In this document: in pieces, positions 33,044-44,408 of the stretch
Numbering within the stretch: the first letter of the stretch is position 1
How the letters are laid out: each line of letters opens with the position of its first letter
From: Simmondsia chinensis
Lineage: Eukaryota > Streptophyta > Magnoliopsida > Caryophyllales > Simmondsiaceae
Assembly (NCBI GenBank): GCA_018398585.1
Contig: JAGTTD010000008.1
Location: 12,164,501-12,228,500, forward strand
Reading direction: 5' to 3'
DNA length: 64,000 nucleotides
Program-made: the position numbers and the translations under genes
The notes under the pieces: model-generated
Database searches by the model: none
Told to the model about the DNA's origin: nothing
What the model saw: only the letters and a program-made list of their open reading frames with translations

Positions 33044-34520
33044 TGTTGGCCCTCAAGCCATTTATATTGTAATTTTAAGGATAACAATCATTTAATGAGT
33101 TATTGTGTTTAAATTATTCTAATCTTGTTTGTAAGTGACTCATAAGAAAGCTAGGAAAAATCAACGCTAATCGTGTTGATATCAAGTCTCCCAAGATGAT
33201 GAATCAAGAGCAAAAGAGATCAAATTTGAAGAGAAGATTCATCCAAATTGAAGAGAACGTGATCCAAGTTCAAGTGCCTTAAAGTTATTGATTTTTTTCT
33301 AGGAGTTAGGATCAGGATATATCAATTGTGTCCAAGTCTCAATATTGATATGATGCTCTAACTAAATTGTTTTTGAATTATTTTTGAAATTTCATTTCCA
33401 AATTTTATTTGAAAAATATTCAAGTCAAAATTTAAGTCAATTCAGATATATTTTATAGATTGGTGTTTTAAAAAGCATGATCAATTCAAATACGATAAAA
33501 TTTAAATGGGTGACAATTTAGGTTGAATCAATCAATCATTCATGATCAAGAAAAACTAGGAAATTAATTCAATCAATCATTCATGATCAAAGCAAACTAG
33601 GAAATTAATTCAAATTAAGCTAATATGAAAGTTAATTAATCAATCAATTTATGGTAAATCATCCTATCAGTCAAGATAATTGATCTAAAATGTGCAAATC
33701 CACCCAGGCATGCTGAGTGTCCACACACAGACTTATAGTAGCCAGTCGAAGCTGCTGTGTGTCGACCCACAAAGGCTATGCGTCGACACATAGATCAGAA
33801 AATGCTCAAAATTGCTACTTTTGACTTGATTTCTTTCATAATCTTTTTTCCAAATTTTCGGACGTCACTTGGCCCTCATTTACCTCTAAATCGGGCTTGA
33901 ATACTTTGGTTCAATCATCCAACACTGTCTAAGCATTCTTTAACAAAAAGGTTCTTATATTCTTGTGCTTTAAGGGTTTGATTTCAAGTTTTGTTTTAAG
34001 TTTTTTCTTGAGCGTGTAGTTCTATATATTGTTGATCTTGGTGCTTAATTGGCATATCCTTAGCTTTGGCTAAGCTTGATCAAGTGTCAATTCACTTTTG
34101 AAAGAGTGAAGAATTTGAATGCTTTATCACTTCCACTGCATTATTCAATTCATTTTATTGTAAAGGTTGGATCTTTAGTCTATGGCTACAAAAGGATCAG
34201 TTCTAAAAGGTTAGTCTTAAGCCTCTGTGCAAAAAGACCGGTTAGAAAGGTCGCATTCGGATCATGTTTTTAAAAAGGATCATCAATCTTAGTTAAAGGC
34301 TCAAGTGACGAAGAGTAGTCACTTGTGAAGTGGACTAGCTTCCAGTTTGGAAGTAAACCACTATAAAATCTTTGTGCATCATCTTTATTCTTGTCTTCAT
34401 CTTTTCAATTTAATATTTTCCAATTTTTAATATTTTTTTTGGTTCAAAAAATTTAATTTTTTATTTATTACTAAAGAGCCCAATTCATCCTCCTTCTTAG
34501 GATGCTCTTGGACCTTCACA
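33044..34520 (+). repeat. 3' LTR of the copia element
   Basis: Starts TGTTGGCCC after the polypurine tract and ends ...GGACCTTCACA. No PBS follows, as expected for a 3' LTR. About 1.48 kb. It contains SalI-type motifs like those of the internal spacer (GTGTGTCGACCCAC near 33760; GCGTCGACACAT near 33780) and a 41-bp direct repeat (33529-33569, 33570-33610). The 5' partner is outside the window, so the ends are inferred. Confidence 0.65.
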
Positions 34521-34539
34521 AGTTAATAAAGACGACCAA

Positions 34540-35780
34540 TGTTTGGGAAAAAAGTGAACTAGGTCAATAAGTAAACCATGATACCAGATCAGGCGATAAC
34601 TCTACGCCTCACAACAAGTAATTACCTTCAGATCAGGCGATAACTCTACGCCTCACAACAAGTAATTACCTTAAGCCCATAACGGCAGTAGGTTGGCGGC
34701 ACTAGATATACCGCCACCTGCCCTAGTTATCGTAAACCACGGTGCCGCCTACCTATAGCTCGCACGGTACCCAAAACCACTCACCTCTATCCCACACACA
34801 GGTTCCCGGTACCTCTTGCTTCCTACACCATAAGGTGCCGCCTACCATAGGCCTTGGTACCGCTAACCCTGCCTACCATCAACACACTTACGATACATGC
34901 CAATCTCCCATTCATCAGTATCCGCCTAACACGAAGAACCAAGGTACCGCCAATCCCAACCACCGCCTACCTACCTCCGGTGTACAGCCGCCTACCCTGC
35001 TACCGCCTGCCTTCAGCATCACTCACAGTATGCGCTCACCGTCCTTCTGCTACCACGCACAAACCAAGGCAGTACCACCACCCCTCTCCACCAATCACCA
35101 CCGGGCGGTACCACCTCCTCATCACCCAGGCGGCACCACCACCCCTCTCCCCACCAATCACTACCAAGCGGTACCACCCCCTCTTTAACCAATCAGCTAC
35201 CTCCACCTCCACGTTATGCAAAGCTAGGCGGTACGACCCCAACCCGGCATTACCGCCAGGCACCAACAAATTCCTCCTCCCCTATAAATACCAGCCTCAC
35301 TTCCCTCACTCAAAACAAGCTCCTCTAGGCACCTTCTCTCTCTCTCCCTCATCCAGCCTAGGGCCTCATGCCCCACATAGGCAACTCGCTCCAGGGCCTC
35401 ACGCCTCACCCTCTCCCCAGGAGACCTCACGTCTCTCCCTTTACTAGGATCTGAGTTTGCTCACAGTTACCATCCAGCGTGCCTCTTCCTCTCCACGAGC
35501 CGGCTTATGCTCACCAGGTATCATTTTCCTTACGCATATTTATCTATTGCCGTTATCGCTTCTCCTAATAACTTAGGCATCGGAGGAGTCCCCTGTGGTC
35601 CAAACTACCGCTGGTCCCTTTGATGGCCTTGCTCGTTTTGCAAGAGAGATATGGTTAAACGTGCCAGCGGCTGCTTTCTCAAGTGAGGGTTGAGTCCCGC
35701 TTCCATCCAAAACCTACAAATATTTGTTAATCGAGACATTTAGGCCTAGCTCGCTGACTAAACCAAATTTAACCGAAACA
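34540..35780 (+). repeat. 5' LTR of element F
   Basis: Begins TGTTTGGGAAAAAAGTG and ends ACCGAAACA. TATA-like CCTATAAATACC at 35280. U3 contains a 44-bp tandem duplication (34585-34672) absent from the 3' LTR, and GGCGGTACCACC repeats (35066-35190). The pro/thr-rich open stretches across it are translations of this repeat. Confidence 0.7.
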
Positions 35781-35781
35781 A

Positions 35782-35796
35782 AGGTGCCGTCTGTGG
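35782..35796 (+). promoter_or_regulatory. PBS of element F
   Basis: AGGTGCCGTCTGTGG directly after the LTR, close to the TGGCGCCGTCTGTGGG primer site known from Tat/Ogre elements (tRNA-Arg). Confidence 0.65.
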
Positions 35797-35799
35797 AAA

Positions 35800-37430
35800 A
35801 GATAGCTTGCTAGCATTTGACCCAGTACCTCCTGCAAAACGCCTGAGACCCTCATACGGCTGGGGGCTATGGTACCCGTCTCAGGTAATTTATCTTTTAG
35901 AAAGCCTGGACACTTATGTCAAGTTTTGGCAGGAAATTTTGGTGTTTACCTTAGGCCTAATGCTAACCTAGGACATCGTCCGCTAAGTCTTTTTTAAAGC
36001 CCGAAATGGTAATACCTGAACCTATCACAGCCAGGGGCCAAATAAGGTAAAACAAAGTGAAGTAATGGAAATAGTAATAAAATAGAAAATAAGAAACTGA
36101 AACTCTATTGGTATTTCGTTCTTATGTTTCAAAATCCCAGCTTGATAAAACACCAACCCATATGTTAGTAACAGCAATTAAATAAGGCACCCTTATATGT
36201 AGGGGCGGCAGTGTCCTAAACCCAAAAGGGACCCAAACAAAGTAAAATTTGAGCTAGGAGGAAGATTACCGCCTAACACAAGGGTAACGCCCTCCCGGTT
36301 CAATTCAATAGTAACGCCGCCGCCACTGAACTGAGCCAACACTAAAAGGGCGCCAATGTTAATCCACAATGCCACCAACCATGTCCTTCCTAGCGCCGCC
36401 AGCAACAGGACGTGACGAAAACTCACTAGTCGGAACTTTATCACTAATTTTAGGCTTTAGCCGGCACAAAACAAAGTTAACGATGTAAACCTAATGCACC
36501 GCCAAGAAACTTGGCTGCACCTTCAAACATGACTAACCATAGCCACCTACAAGCTTGGCCAGATGGCTTCGCCAACTCCTTAAATGAGTAGCTCACCAAA
36601 GGCGAAGTAAAGGCCGTCACCAACAAACTTAAACAACTCACTAAAATCAACAACGAGGATAATTAGATTTTGTTTCTAACCAAACCTCGCCCGTGATCTT
36701 GACTCTACACTAACTAGGAACTGCTGCCCATTGGGACGGCTGTAAAGTTACGCCAATATGCCTTGCTTCCACCCCTTCGTTTTTTGACTAAGGGGTGCCA
36801 CAAATAGGCGCAGCTATGCACGAACTCCAAGCTGCTTATCCGGATACTACTGCCCACAAAGGTTGCAGTAAAACACTTGAGGCTCCCGTCTCGGCTCATC
36901 CGCTCTCTAATAAAGAGGCTAATACTCCTAGAACTAAGGATGACGTCTCAAAAAAAGGCCCCTTACCCGCACGGTGTGAAGGGCACGTTATTTTACAGAC
37001 TTAAAAGGTAAACGTTGGCACCTAAAAGAGTCTACCATTGTCCAATGAGGCATGTATAAGCCACAAAGCATGCTCATTAACAAACGTGCGCAATCGCATT
37101 CTTGTTAGCAGTTTTATACATTCAAATAGAATGCCCATTCAGGCCGCCTCTTGAGAACTACGGAATATACCATTTATCAGTGCCGATTGGTAGCCGTATT
37201 CACCAGTGACGACTGGTGGCAAAAGTTATATAAGTTGTCCCCGTTACAACCTAGCCAGGGGCAGGGGACTTCATGTTCTCTACATGATTTATAATCCCTA
37301 ATGTGATTTACGTTCTCAAATGTGGTTTACATGAATTACGTGAATATTACTTTTACGTGATCTATGTTAACCCAGCCCCGGACCGGGGGCTGGGGGATGA
37401 AATTGTTACTCGCAATAGACTTACAATATT
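35800..37430 (+). other. Element F internal region without recognised gene
   Basis: Several short open stretches on both strands (36193-36444, 36714-36899, 36795-37004), none recognisable. Motifs of the type GGCTGGGGGCT recur (35858-35870, 37382-37394). A 9-bp stem CCCAGCCCC/GGGGCTGGG lies at 37371-37394. Confidence 0.4.
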
Positions 37431-38180
37431 ATCGGGAGCCCGTGATGGTTTATGTCCCTTTGATACCAGGGCTGGTGTTGGGATTTGCTCCCATTAAAAT
37501 GGAAGCACAAAGTATTCGTTTGCGGTAACTCTCACATAACTTGAGAGCCCGCAGTTATTTGTGTCCCACCTGACACCGGGGGCTGGCGGTCATCTTTGCT
37601 TCAATTGAAATGGGAGCATGGAGTATTCGAGGGCGAAAACTCCCATATAACGTGAGAACCCATGGTTATTTGTGCCCCACCTAACACCGGGGGCTGCCGG
37701 TCATTTTTACTCCAAATGAAATGGGAGCACGGAATATTAGAGCCAGTAACTCTCACATAACGTAAGAACCTGTGGTTATTTGTGACCCACCTAACACCGG
37801 GGGCTGGCAGTCATTTTGGCTCCAATTGAAATGGGAGCACGGAGTATTCAAGCGCGGTAACTCTCACGTAACGTGAGAGCCCGCGGTTATTTGTGCCCCA
37901 CCGAACACCGGGGACTGGCGATCGTTTTTGTTCCAATTGAAACGGGAACACGGAGTATTCGAGCACGGTATCTCACATATAACGTGAGAACCCACGGTTG
38001 TTCATGCCTCACCTAACACCGGGGCCTGGCAGTGTTTTTTGCTCCAATTAAAATGGGAGCACAGAGTATTCGGGCGGGGTAAGTCTCATATAACATGAGA
38101 ACCCGGGGTTATCTGTGCCCCATCTAACATAAGGGCGAGCGGTTGTTCTGCTCCAACTAGTATTGGAGCACGGTTTACAC
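37430..38180 (+). repeat. 111-bp tandem repeats inside element F
   Basis: About seven head-to-tail copies with the core CACCTAACACCGGGGGCTGG followed by GCTCCAATTGAAATGGGAGCAC and ACGTGAGA. The reference C in CTAACACC falls at 37570, 37681, 37791, 37902, 38013 and 38124, giving a period of 110-111 bp. Outer copies are more diverged. Noncoding. Confidence 0.85.
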
Positions 38181-38204
38181 TCGAACCAGCACAAGGAGTA
38201 CAAA

Positions 38205-38375
38205 ACAGAATACGCTCCAACCCAGCCTACGGCTGGGGGCTAGGAGTTAAAAATATTCACAATACACTCCAACCCAACCTATGGCTAGGGGCTAGGAGTT
38301 AAAAATATCCGCAATACGCTCTAATCCAGCCTACAGCTAGGGGCTAGAGTTAGAAATATCCACAGCACGTTCCAC
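38205..38375 (+). repeat. 52-bp tandem repeats inside element F
   Basis: Three copies built on TACGCTCCAACCCAGCCTAC, GGCTGGGGGCTAGGAGTT and AAAATAT. The GGCT positions are 38231, 38283 and 38335. The G-rich core resembles that of the neighbouring 111-bp repeats. Confidence 0.75.
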
Positions 38376-39069
38376 CTCAACTATAATTAAGAATCAAAAG
38401 CTCAAATACACAGTTATTCATAACTGGGCTCAACAGCCAAAACTTGACAAAGCCTCGAAATTAGCAAGTCCAAGTGATCGTACCAAAAGTAACAAATTGG
38501 GTGGAAAAATGTCTTCAATGACCGTTGCTCGACTATGAATAATGCCTCCAATAAGGAATACAATTCCTAGAGGCCATACTAAGAAATAGCAAATTAGAAG
38601 GAGCAACGCCCACATTAACTACTCACACAAGCAATTATAAGTATCTCCTGGCATCCTACCACAACAACAACAACAAACATGATCCCTAAAAGACTAAAGC
38701 CCTCTAAGCCTTAAAGCATATTCCAAAAGATAAAACACTTCTTTTAACGATAACGCTAGTCTCAAGCCAAAATACCCCAACAAGTGGGCAAGGTAACGCG
38801 AGACCAAGGGAGGGTATAACTTGGCCTCTCACTTTTTTAAGACATTAAAGCTACTCAAGCCCCTTACTCACACAAAGCCATCCACTTATAGTATACGTAT
38901 TGACAAACACTCAAGTATATACACATTCCAAATGCTTTAAACAAAATATCTTTCATACAAAGTAATCAACAAAACAACAAAACACCCTTTTGAAGGTGCG
39001 TGTAACATGAGTATATTTACAACAAAAATAGAGTAAACACTAATAAAATGAGGCCAAAACCAAAAATAG
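38376..39069. other. Element F internal AT-rich segment, no gene seen
   Basis: About 700 bp between the tandem repeats and the antisense ORF. One minus open stretch (38430-38615) has hydrophobic residues but no recognisable motif. It may be a terminal part of the antisense transcript. Confidence 0.3.
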
Positions 39070-40109
39070 TACTTCAAGCTTCCCGGTCACTCTCAGTATT
39101 AGACTCGTCTTCCATCTCCTGGTTCACCTCATCCACAAGCTGCTGGTGAAGGGCGTTATCAAGTTGAGGAAAAACATCTTGCACCTTCTCTTAAAATTTG
39201 GCTAAAGCCTTGTCTGCTCCATCCCAATACCATTCGCTCTGTTCCTCATAAAATTAAGAACTGGCACGGTAGTCTTCTATCGCCACCTCCTTGGCACTAG
39301 CCAACCGGGAGGGAATCTCAGCGAGAAACCATTCAAGATTACCTTGAGATTCCTGAACGGATACTCGTAGTTCGTCTTTTTTGGTCTTCAACCCTTAAAT
39401 CTTAGCCTTCAGCTCTTCAATCTTAGTCTTTAACTCTTCATTCGTCCTTGCCTAGCGTTGCTCAACCTCTTAAGGACGCTTCAGTGCAGCTAAGGAAGAT
39501 GCCAATTCGTTCTGAAGGCATTAAAGGTTGGAGTCTTTTTCCGATAAAGCCGCCAATGCTATCCCTATCGCATAAAATCCCTAAAAACACAAACATAAAA
39601 CGCCTAAGACACAAAAGAAAATTGTAGAATAAGGAAAGAAGAAGTCTGTACCTGAGAAATAAGAGACGTTAACTCAGCCGAAGGAACTCCAAACTCTCTC
39701 TTCAAATCCCTAGACAAAAGCTCCTTTAAGCGTTGACTAAGGGAATCAAAGCTGGCATCAACTGATGTGGAAGAAGATGGCTCCAGGCCCCTTGACCTCT
39801 CTCCAGGCCCACGTTCACTACTCAGACTAGCAACAATGTCCCTTTCAGGGATCTCAGGAGCTAGGTCCTATTCCGCCAAAGGAGAGCCTTCCACCCTCAA
39901 CTCAGGCTCAACAACGACGGTAAGATCCTCCTGGGATACAGAAGCTTGCATGCTTCTTAAACGACGACGCTTATACGATGGCGCCTTCTTCGTACAGGAT
40001 GACAAAGGCTGGAATAATGACGTTCATGTTACCTTACCCTTTTTTAGAGCAACATGCCTCCGTTGCCTCTTCTTACCGGTGGGGAGGGAAGACAAACTCG
40101 GAATGTCTT
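39070..40109 (-). pseudogene. Antisense ORF of element F, coiled-coil C-terminal part
   Basis: Reading minus from the edge of element B: a basic KKRQRRHVALKKGK, a Ser/Glu-rich stretch (LEPSSSTSVDASFDSLSQRL), then a coiled coil (NEELKTKIEELKAKI, KTKKDELRVSVQESQGNLE) and AKEVAIEDYRAS. This matches the layout of extra antisense ORFs (putative gypsy-type transposase family) found before the 3' LTR of Tat elements. Several stops. An intron may lie near 39600. Confidence 0.55.
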
Positions 40110-40416
40110 TGTTAAGATCGAGATTAATTCTTGATTTTAACCTAAGATTAAGAGAGTATGGGATGAGAAAGAAGTGAAGGAGATGAGAAATAGAGAGAGA
40201 ATTAGATGAGAGGAAGAAGGTTAATCTCAAAGAGATTGATTGATATTTCATTGAATGACTAGCAATTACACTTCGCCATCCTACTTATAGAAAATAACAA
40301 ACAAGACTCACTAAACCATCCCCTAACCGCTAACCGACTTTGGCGCCAAAATACAAATTCAAACATTACAAGCATAAGGCACCTTATTACATCATAAACG
40401 AATAAGAAACATAACA
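40110..40416 (-). repeat. 3' LTR of element B (minus strand)
   Basis: 307 bp, partner of 50716-51022. On the minus strand it starts TGTTATGTTTCTTATTCG and ends CTTAACA. Confidence 0.9.
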
Positions 40417-40590
40417 ATCCCCTCCCCTTAAAACATTCTTGCCCTCAAGAATGAAAAGAAGGAAATTGACTCAACAAAAATTGCTCCTCTTCCCAAGTGG
40501 TTAAAGAATCATCCAAATTGCACCAGCTAACTCGAACCATCTGTCTGTTGGGACCATCGGCTGTTGCTTGCATCACTTCCTTCACATCCG
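40417..40590 (-). pseudogene. pol: Chromodomain-like tail and polypurine tract of element B
   Basis: Minus reading gives MVRVSWCNLDDSLTTWEEEQ and FLLSQFPSFH, with V-W-TWE spacing typical of degenerate chromodomains in Reina elements. A stop follows where relatives have FILEDKN. Polypurine tract AAGGGGAGGGGAT (40417-40429) abuts the LTR. Confidence 0.7.
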
Positions 40591-41198
40591 GTTGTATGAA
40601 CAAGGAACCATTGGAACCCACCTCTGGAGGAGCTGGAGATGATTTGTGGCCTTCTTTAACCTACTTTTTAATAAGGGAAACATGAAAAACAGGGTGAATA
40701 TATAAATCGGGTGGAAGCTCCAGCTTGTAGGCCACCTTGCCAATTCTCTCCAAAACCTTGTAAGGTCCAAAAAATCATGCACAAGGCTTGACATTCTTCC
40801 ATATAGCTGCCGTAGATTGCCTATAAGGCTGTAGTTTCAGATATACCATATCACCCACCTCACAATTCCTGTCTACTCTTTTGCGGTCTGCGTACCACTT
40901 CATTCGAGCTTGGGACTGACAAAGGTTATCCTTAAGCTGTTGCATAAGATTTTCCCTTTGCTGCACCAGATCAGAAACCTCAGCCACCTGTGTCTCAACT
41001 CCTTGCAACATCAAGGGAGTGGGAGGATCGTACCCATACAATGCCTTGAAGGGTGTAGTACCTAATGAAGTATGGAAATGGGCATTATACCAAAATTCCG
41101 CCAAAGAGAGTCACCTTCCCCACACCTTGGGATGGCTAAACACCATGCTCCTAAGGTATTGCTCAATGCATTGATTGAATCTCTCAGTCTGACCACCA
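40591..41198 (-). pseudogene. pol: Integrase C-terminal part of element B
   Basis: GGQTERFNQC with the DDE Glu (next to the C insertion), LSLAEFWYNAHFHTSLGTTP, KWYADRKRVDRNCEVGDMVY and the GPY/F module [20 protein letters not shown]. The last precedes [11 protein letters not shown]. Stops at CA-stop-FF (40773) and after LIKK. Confidence 0.85.
41194..41198. other. Target site duplication of element C (left)
   Basis: CACCA here, CATCA at 46312-46316. One mismatch. It falls within the integrase codons YHPQTDGG of element B. Confidence 0.75.
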
Positions 41199-41706
41199 TG
41201 TTATGATCCGAGAATCCGAGGCATGAACTTGTGGTGGCTGTGTTACTGTCTTGCTGCGATGTTGCTGCTGTTAGCTGGTGTGTGTTGCGGAGGAGGCTGT
41301 CTTGCAGCCAATTTATGATCATTTAGTTGTATTAGAGTGTTGGTATTGTAATTAGTAGTATAAAGCTTTGGTTGAGTCATGTAATAAGTGAAGTCTTGAG
41401 TTGTTAGGCTGTGGTGGTCAGGGTCGTTAGTTAGTTAGTCAAAGGTGGTGGCTGATTTATGAGTCGGTTAGTCCCTTGTGGCTAGTTTCAATGTATTAGC
41501 TCATATCATGTAAGTAGTATAAATAGGAGGTTCTAGCTTGTAATCTCATAACGTTGATGAATGAATTGATATCTTTTGATATTTCTCTCTACTTCTCGTC
41601 TCCTTTCCCTTCTTATCTCATCTAAACTCTATATTCTCTTCTCATCTCATACTCTCTCTATCCGAACCAAGGTTAAGGCCGAAGAGAAATCTTTGAAACC
41701 TTAACA
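41199..41706 (+). repeat. 5' LTR of element C
   Basis: 508 bp, TG...ACA, with a TATAAATAGGAGG promoter-like box near 41518. Partner of 45805-46311. Confidence 0.9.
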
Positions 41707-41708
41707 AT

Positions 41709-41720
41709 TGATATCAGAGC
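41709..41720 (+). promoter_or_regulatory. PBS of element C
   Basis: TGATATCAGAGC, one change from the initiator Met tRNA site TGGTATCAGAGC. Confidence 0.85.
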
Positions 41721-42790
41721 CTTGATTTGGCTTCCAAATCAAGCTCATATCCGTAAAAAATACAAAATCTGATTGATTGCATTGCAATTAATCAATAAAA
41801 AAAATCGTGTTGTAGATTTAGTTCAGATTGTGTGATCAAAATTCAATTTTGAATTTTGAACTTTGAGATTGGTGGTTACTGCATTTGCTACTGCAAGGCC
41901 TGGGAGTTGCTTCGGTTGGGATTATAATTGATGGAATTACATTGAAAAAAGGTTAATTGATCAGTATTTATTGACTACATTCAACATTAAAGCTGATTCA
42001 TCGTGAATTCAGCAGATTGGATCAAGCATTAGCTGCTGAATGTTAGTGCTGAAGCCAAATATCAGTTGCTGAAGTTATGTGCAAAGCATAATTGTTCTTG
42101 ATCAATCATTCATCTGATCGGTTGAAGAAGAAGTTAAAATTGAGCTATTTGATCCACATTGCACTTGATCATCATCAAAAGATCAGGACCAAGCTGATTG
42201 GAGGTTTATTCACATTCTACAATTCAGAAATTGAAGATTGAGGTAACTGTTTTCTGTACTACAAGTTATACACTCGATCCAAATCTGTTTTTGTTGTTGA
42301 ATTGTGAAGAAATTGTGTCGTTAAGCATAGAAGTGGCGAGAATTCCTCAGAATCGGCTTTGATTCTTAAGAATTATATGTTATTCAGTCGAGATTTACTT
42401 AGGCAAAATTCTGACAACGAAGGCGAAATTCTGACAACGAACTTAGCACCAAAGGTGTTGGAATCCGCCATTGTTCTTGATGATTGTTGTGTATCGTGTG
42501 TTTAAATCATCATTACATACAATAATCAAACCAATTTCAGATTCTTATCCTGAATTATTCAAGATAGCATCTCTGTCAGAAATCGTTCAAAGTTAGGGTT
42601 TGTTCGCGAACTCTGCAAGTTAGGGTTTATAATCAGTGACGATCATGGAACCGATAGCAAGGGTTTGTTGTGCGATTGAAGGAGTAGAACTTCATTAAGC
42701 AATCGATTGTTGAAGAGTTGCGAAACAAGTTTCACATTTTTGCGATTTTCGAACTCATATCCGGCTAATTGAGTTGTCCAGATTGAAGTT
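41721..42790 (+). other. Untranslated leader of element C
   Basis: About 1.07 kb, AT-rich, similar in blocks to the leader of D. No gene seen. A short repeated phrase GCGAAATTCTGACAACGA sits near 42425. Confidence 0.5.
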
Positions 42791-42807
42791 GTCGTTCATT
42801 ATCAATA

Positions 42808-43238
42808 TGGATAAGTCGACTGAGGAGTTGATAAAATTGAAACAAGAACGTGAAGAATATTTCCAGAAAAGGGCACAGGAATGGAAAGAAAAGATGCAGC
42901 AACGTATGATTCAGCATTGTTTAGCTTATCCAAACATCAGTATTGATAGTGCTGATGTTCTTGATGCAAATGAGTTTTCGGAGCTATTGGATAGCGTTAG
43001 ACAACGGAAGTTCCATGTTAAGCGGAAAGAGAGAGTGGAATCTGTTGCCGTTGGAGATAAACTAGTGTCCGATAATGCTGAAATTGATGAACATGAGCTA
43101 GAAGAACCTGAGTTAGAACAAGATGATCTTTACGAAGACTCTTTGCTCGAGTTAGGGTATCTTGTTGATGTTGAGGCACAATATGACATGCATCCGGAAT
43201 GGGAATATGATTTCCATGTCAAGGGAATATTAAAGTAA
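42808..43238 (+). CDS. Unknown acidic coiled-coil protein, N-terminus of the element C ORF
   Basis: Start taken at ATG 42808 (MDKSTEELIKLKQEREEYFQ). A K/E/Q-rich helix is followed by an acidic block NAEIDEHELEEPELEQDD and YEDSLLELG that D shares nearly unchanged (20246-20680). Unlike D it lacks the GV-TR start motif, so C may have lost its first codons or use another start. No family recognised. Confidence 0.5.
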
Positions 43239-43254
43239 AGCAAGGAGAAGAGCT

Positions 43255-44281
43255 AAGAGAAGCCAACTCAATGACGCATTAAACGAGTTTTGGAAACAAA
43301 GAAGATTACAAAGAAGAAGTTGAAGCGTGAGGGGGTGTTTCAGCCTAGGAGGTTTGATGATCAACAAGAACTAACTCAAGATGCTGCTCTTACTGAAGTA
43401 AATGCTAGTATACAAGGTTCAGGATAAGCTTATATGCAGAACCGCTACACTTTCATTGCTGAGCAATGTTATTCTGTTGGAGAATCAGTTGTTGTTGCTG
43501 CAGTACCTTCAAATACAAATCAAGGTGTGCTTAAGTTCACCTTTGGGCGTACTGTTATGCTAACTCAGATCCAGAACAACATTATATTGGATGCCTTGCA
43601 AGGTCTCTTGTGTTGGGAGAATGTTTATGAACTTAGAGCAGCTGAAATACAATATCGGCATGCCGATCGCAAGTTCGGAATGATCTATTTCTTCATTTGA
43701 GTAGAGTTGTGACTTATCCAAGTGCAAGTTCTTATGATAAGTTGCCTCCTAATGCGAGAGAAGCTTTCCAAGTTTATACGAAGCCAAAAAGAGTTGATTT
43801 CCTGTTGAAGAGAAGTAATTAAGCTGCGAGAGTGCATTTCAAGACCAAAATCATTGCAAACAGGGCTTTAGCTGATGTAATGGATGTGGGAAGTTCCTTT
43901 GATCCGGGGAAGGTAAATCAAGGTTGTAATAAGCTGAAACATGAGGCCGAGTTGGAGGAAAGGTTCAAGCGAACCGCTAAAATCAGTTCCCGAGTCCAAT
44001 GTAGGCCAAGTCTGGTTTCTGGAAGGATTTATATTATGTTAGAAGTTCACAAGGGGGGTACTGATCTGAAAATGAGGTTTGTTCAGCGAAGATCCATTAG
44101 CATTGAAGGTCTTGGGGTTATTTATGATAGTGGAAGACCCCCTGAGGCATTGGTGGAATCCGGTAGCTGCCATTGTTTGGGTATGATAGTGCTAGACGGT
44201 CATGTGGTAAGTATATTAAGCTCCAAATTCAGATTGTGCATTAATCAAGATATGGGCAAAGAGCAAGCTCCATTAGTGTAA
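43255..44281 (+). pseudogene. Unknown protein, middle segments, element C
   Basis: Pieces in shifting frames: RAKRSQLNDALNEFWKQRR (about 43250), 43434-43700 (SVGESVVVAAVPSNTNQGVL), PPNAREAFQVYTKPKRVDFLLKRSN-stop (about 43750) and 43832-44281 (FKTKIIANRAL, MDVGSSFDPGK, DSGRPPEAL). All have counterparts in order in D. First of three RPPE motifs in C. Confidence 0.5.
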
Positions 44282-44408
44282 CCAAATGTGAGTCCTCTTG
44301 AGGTTATGGGGCTTGGTGGCTGGTATGATTTTGGAATGCAGAAGCTTTTGGCCAGAAATTTCAGATTTGTTGCAGCTTTGAAGTATATTACAGACTCATG
44401 GAACATCT

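Larger units (their letters stand above)
1..34520 (+). mobile_element. SIRE/Maximus-like Ty1/copia element, 3' half tandemly amplified
   Basis: The proteins are those of a plant SIRE/Maximus-type copia element: integrase with an NGVVERKNR motif, RT with KKARLVGKGYNQEKGIDYEE, RNase H with KHIEVRHHFIRD, and an env-like ORF after pol. The window opens inside integrase, so the 5' LTR, gag and protease lie outside. The 3' half is present six times in tandem before one 3' UTR, polypurine tract and 3' LTR. No copy is intact. Elements A and D are later insertions within it. The lineage is assigned from motifs remembered for this family, not from a search. Confidence 0.85.

Noticed and set aside
34742..35447. 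Pro/Thr/His-rich open frames in element F LTRs (also 56169-57033)
   Set aside because: Overlapping frames are open because of the GGCGGTACCACC-type repeats and high C content. They lie in LTR U3/R, differ between the two LTRs, and lack any recognisable domain.
36193..36444. Minus open frame 36193-36444 and plus 36795-37004 as genes of element F
   Set aside because: Short, no motifs, no counterpart elsewhere in the window. Left unassigned.
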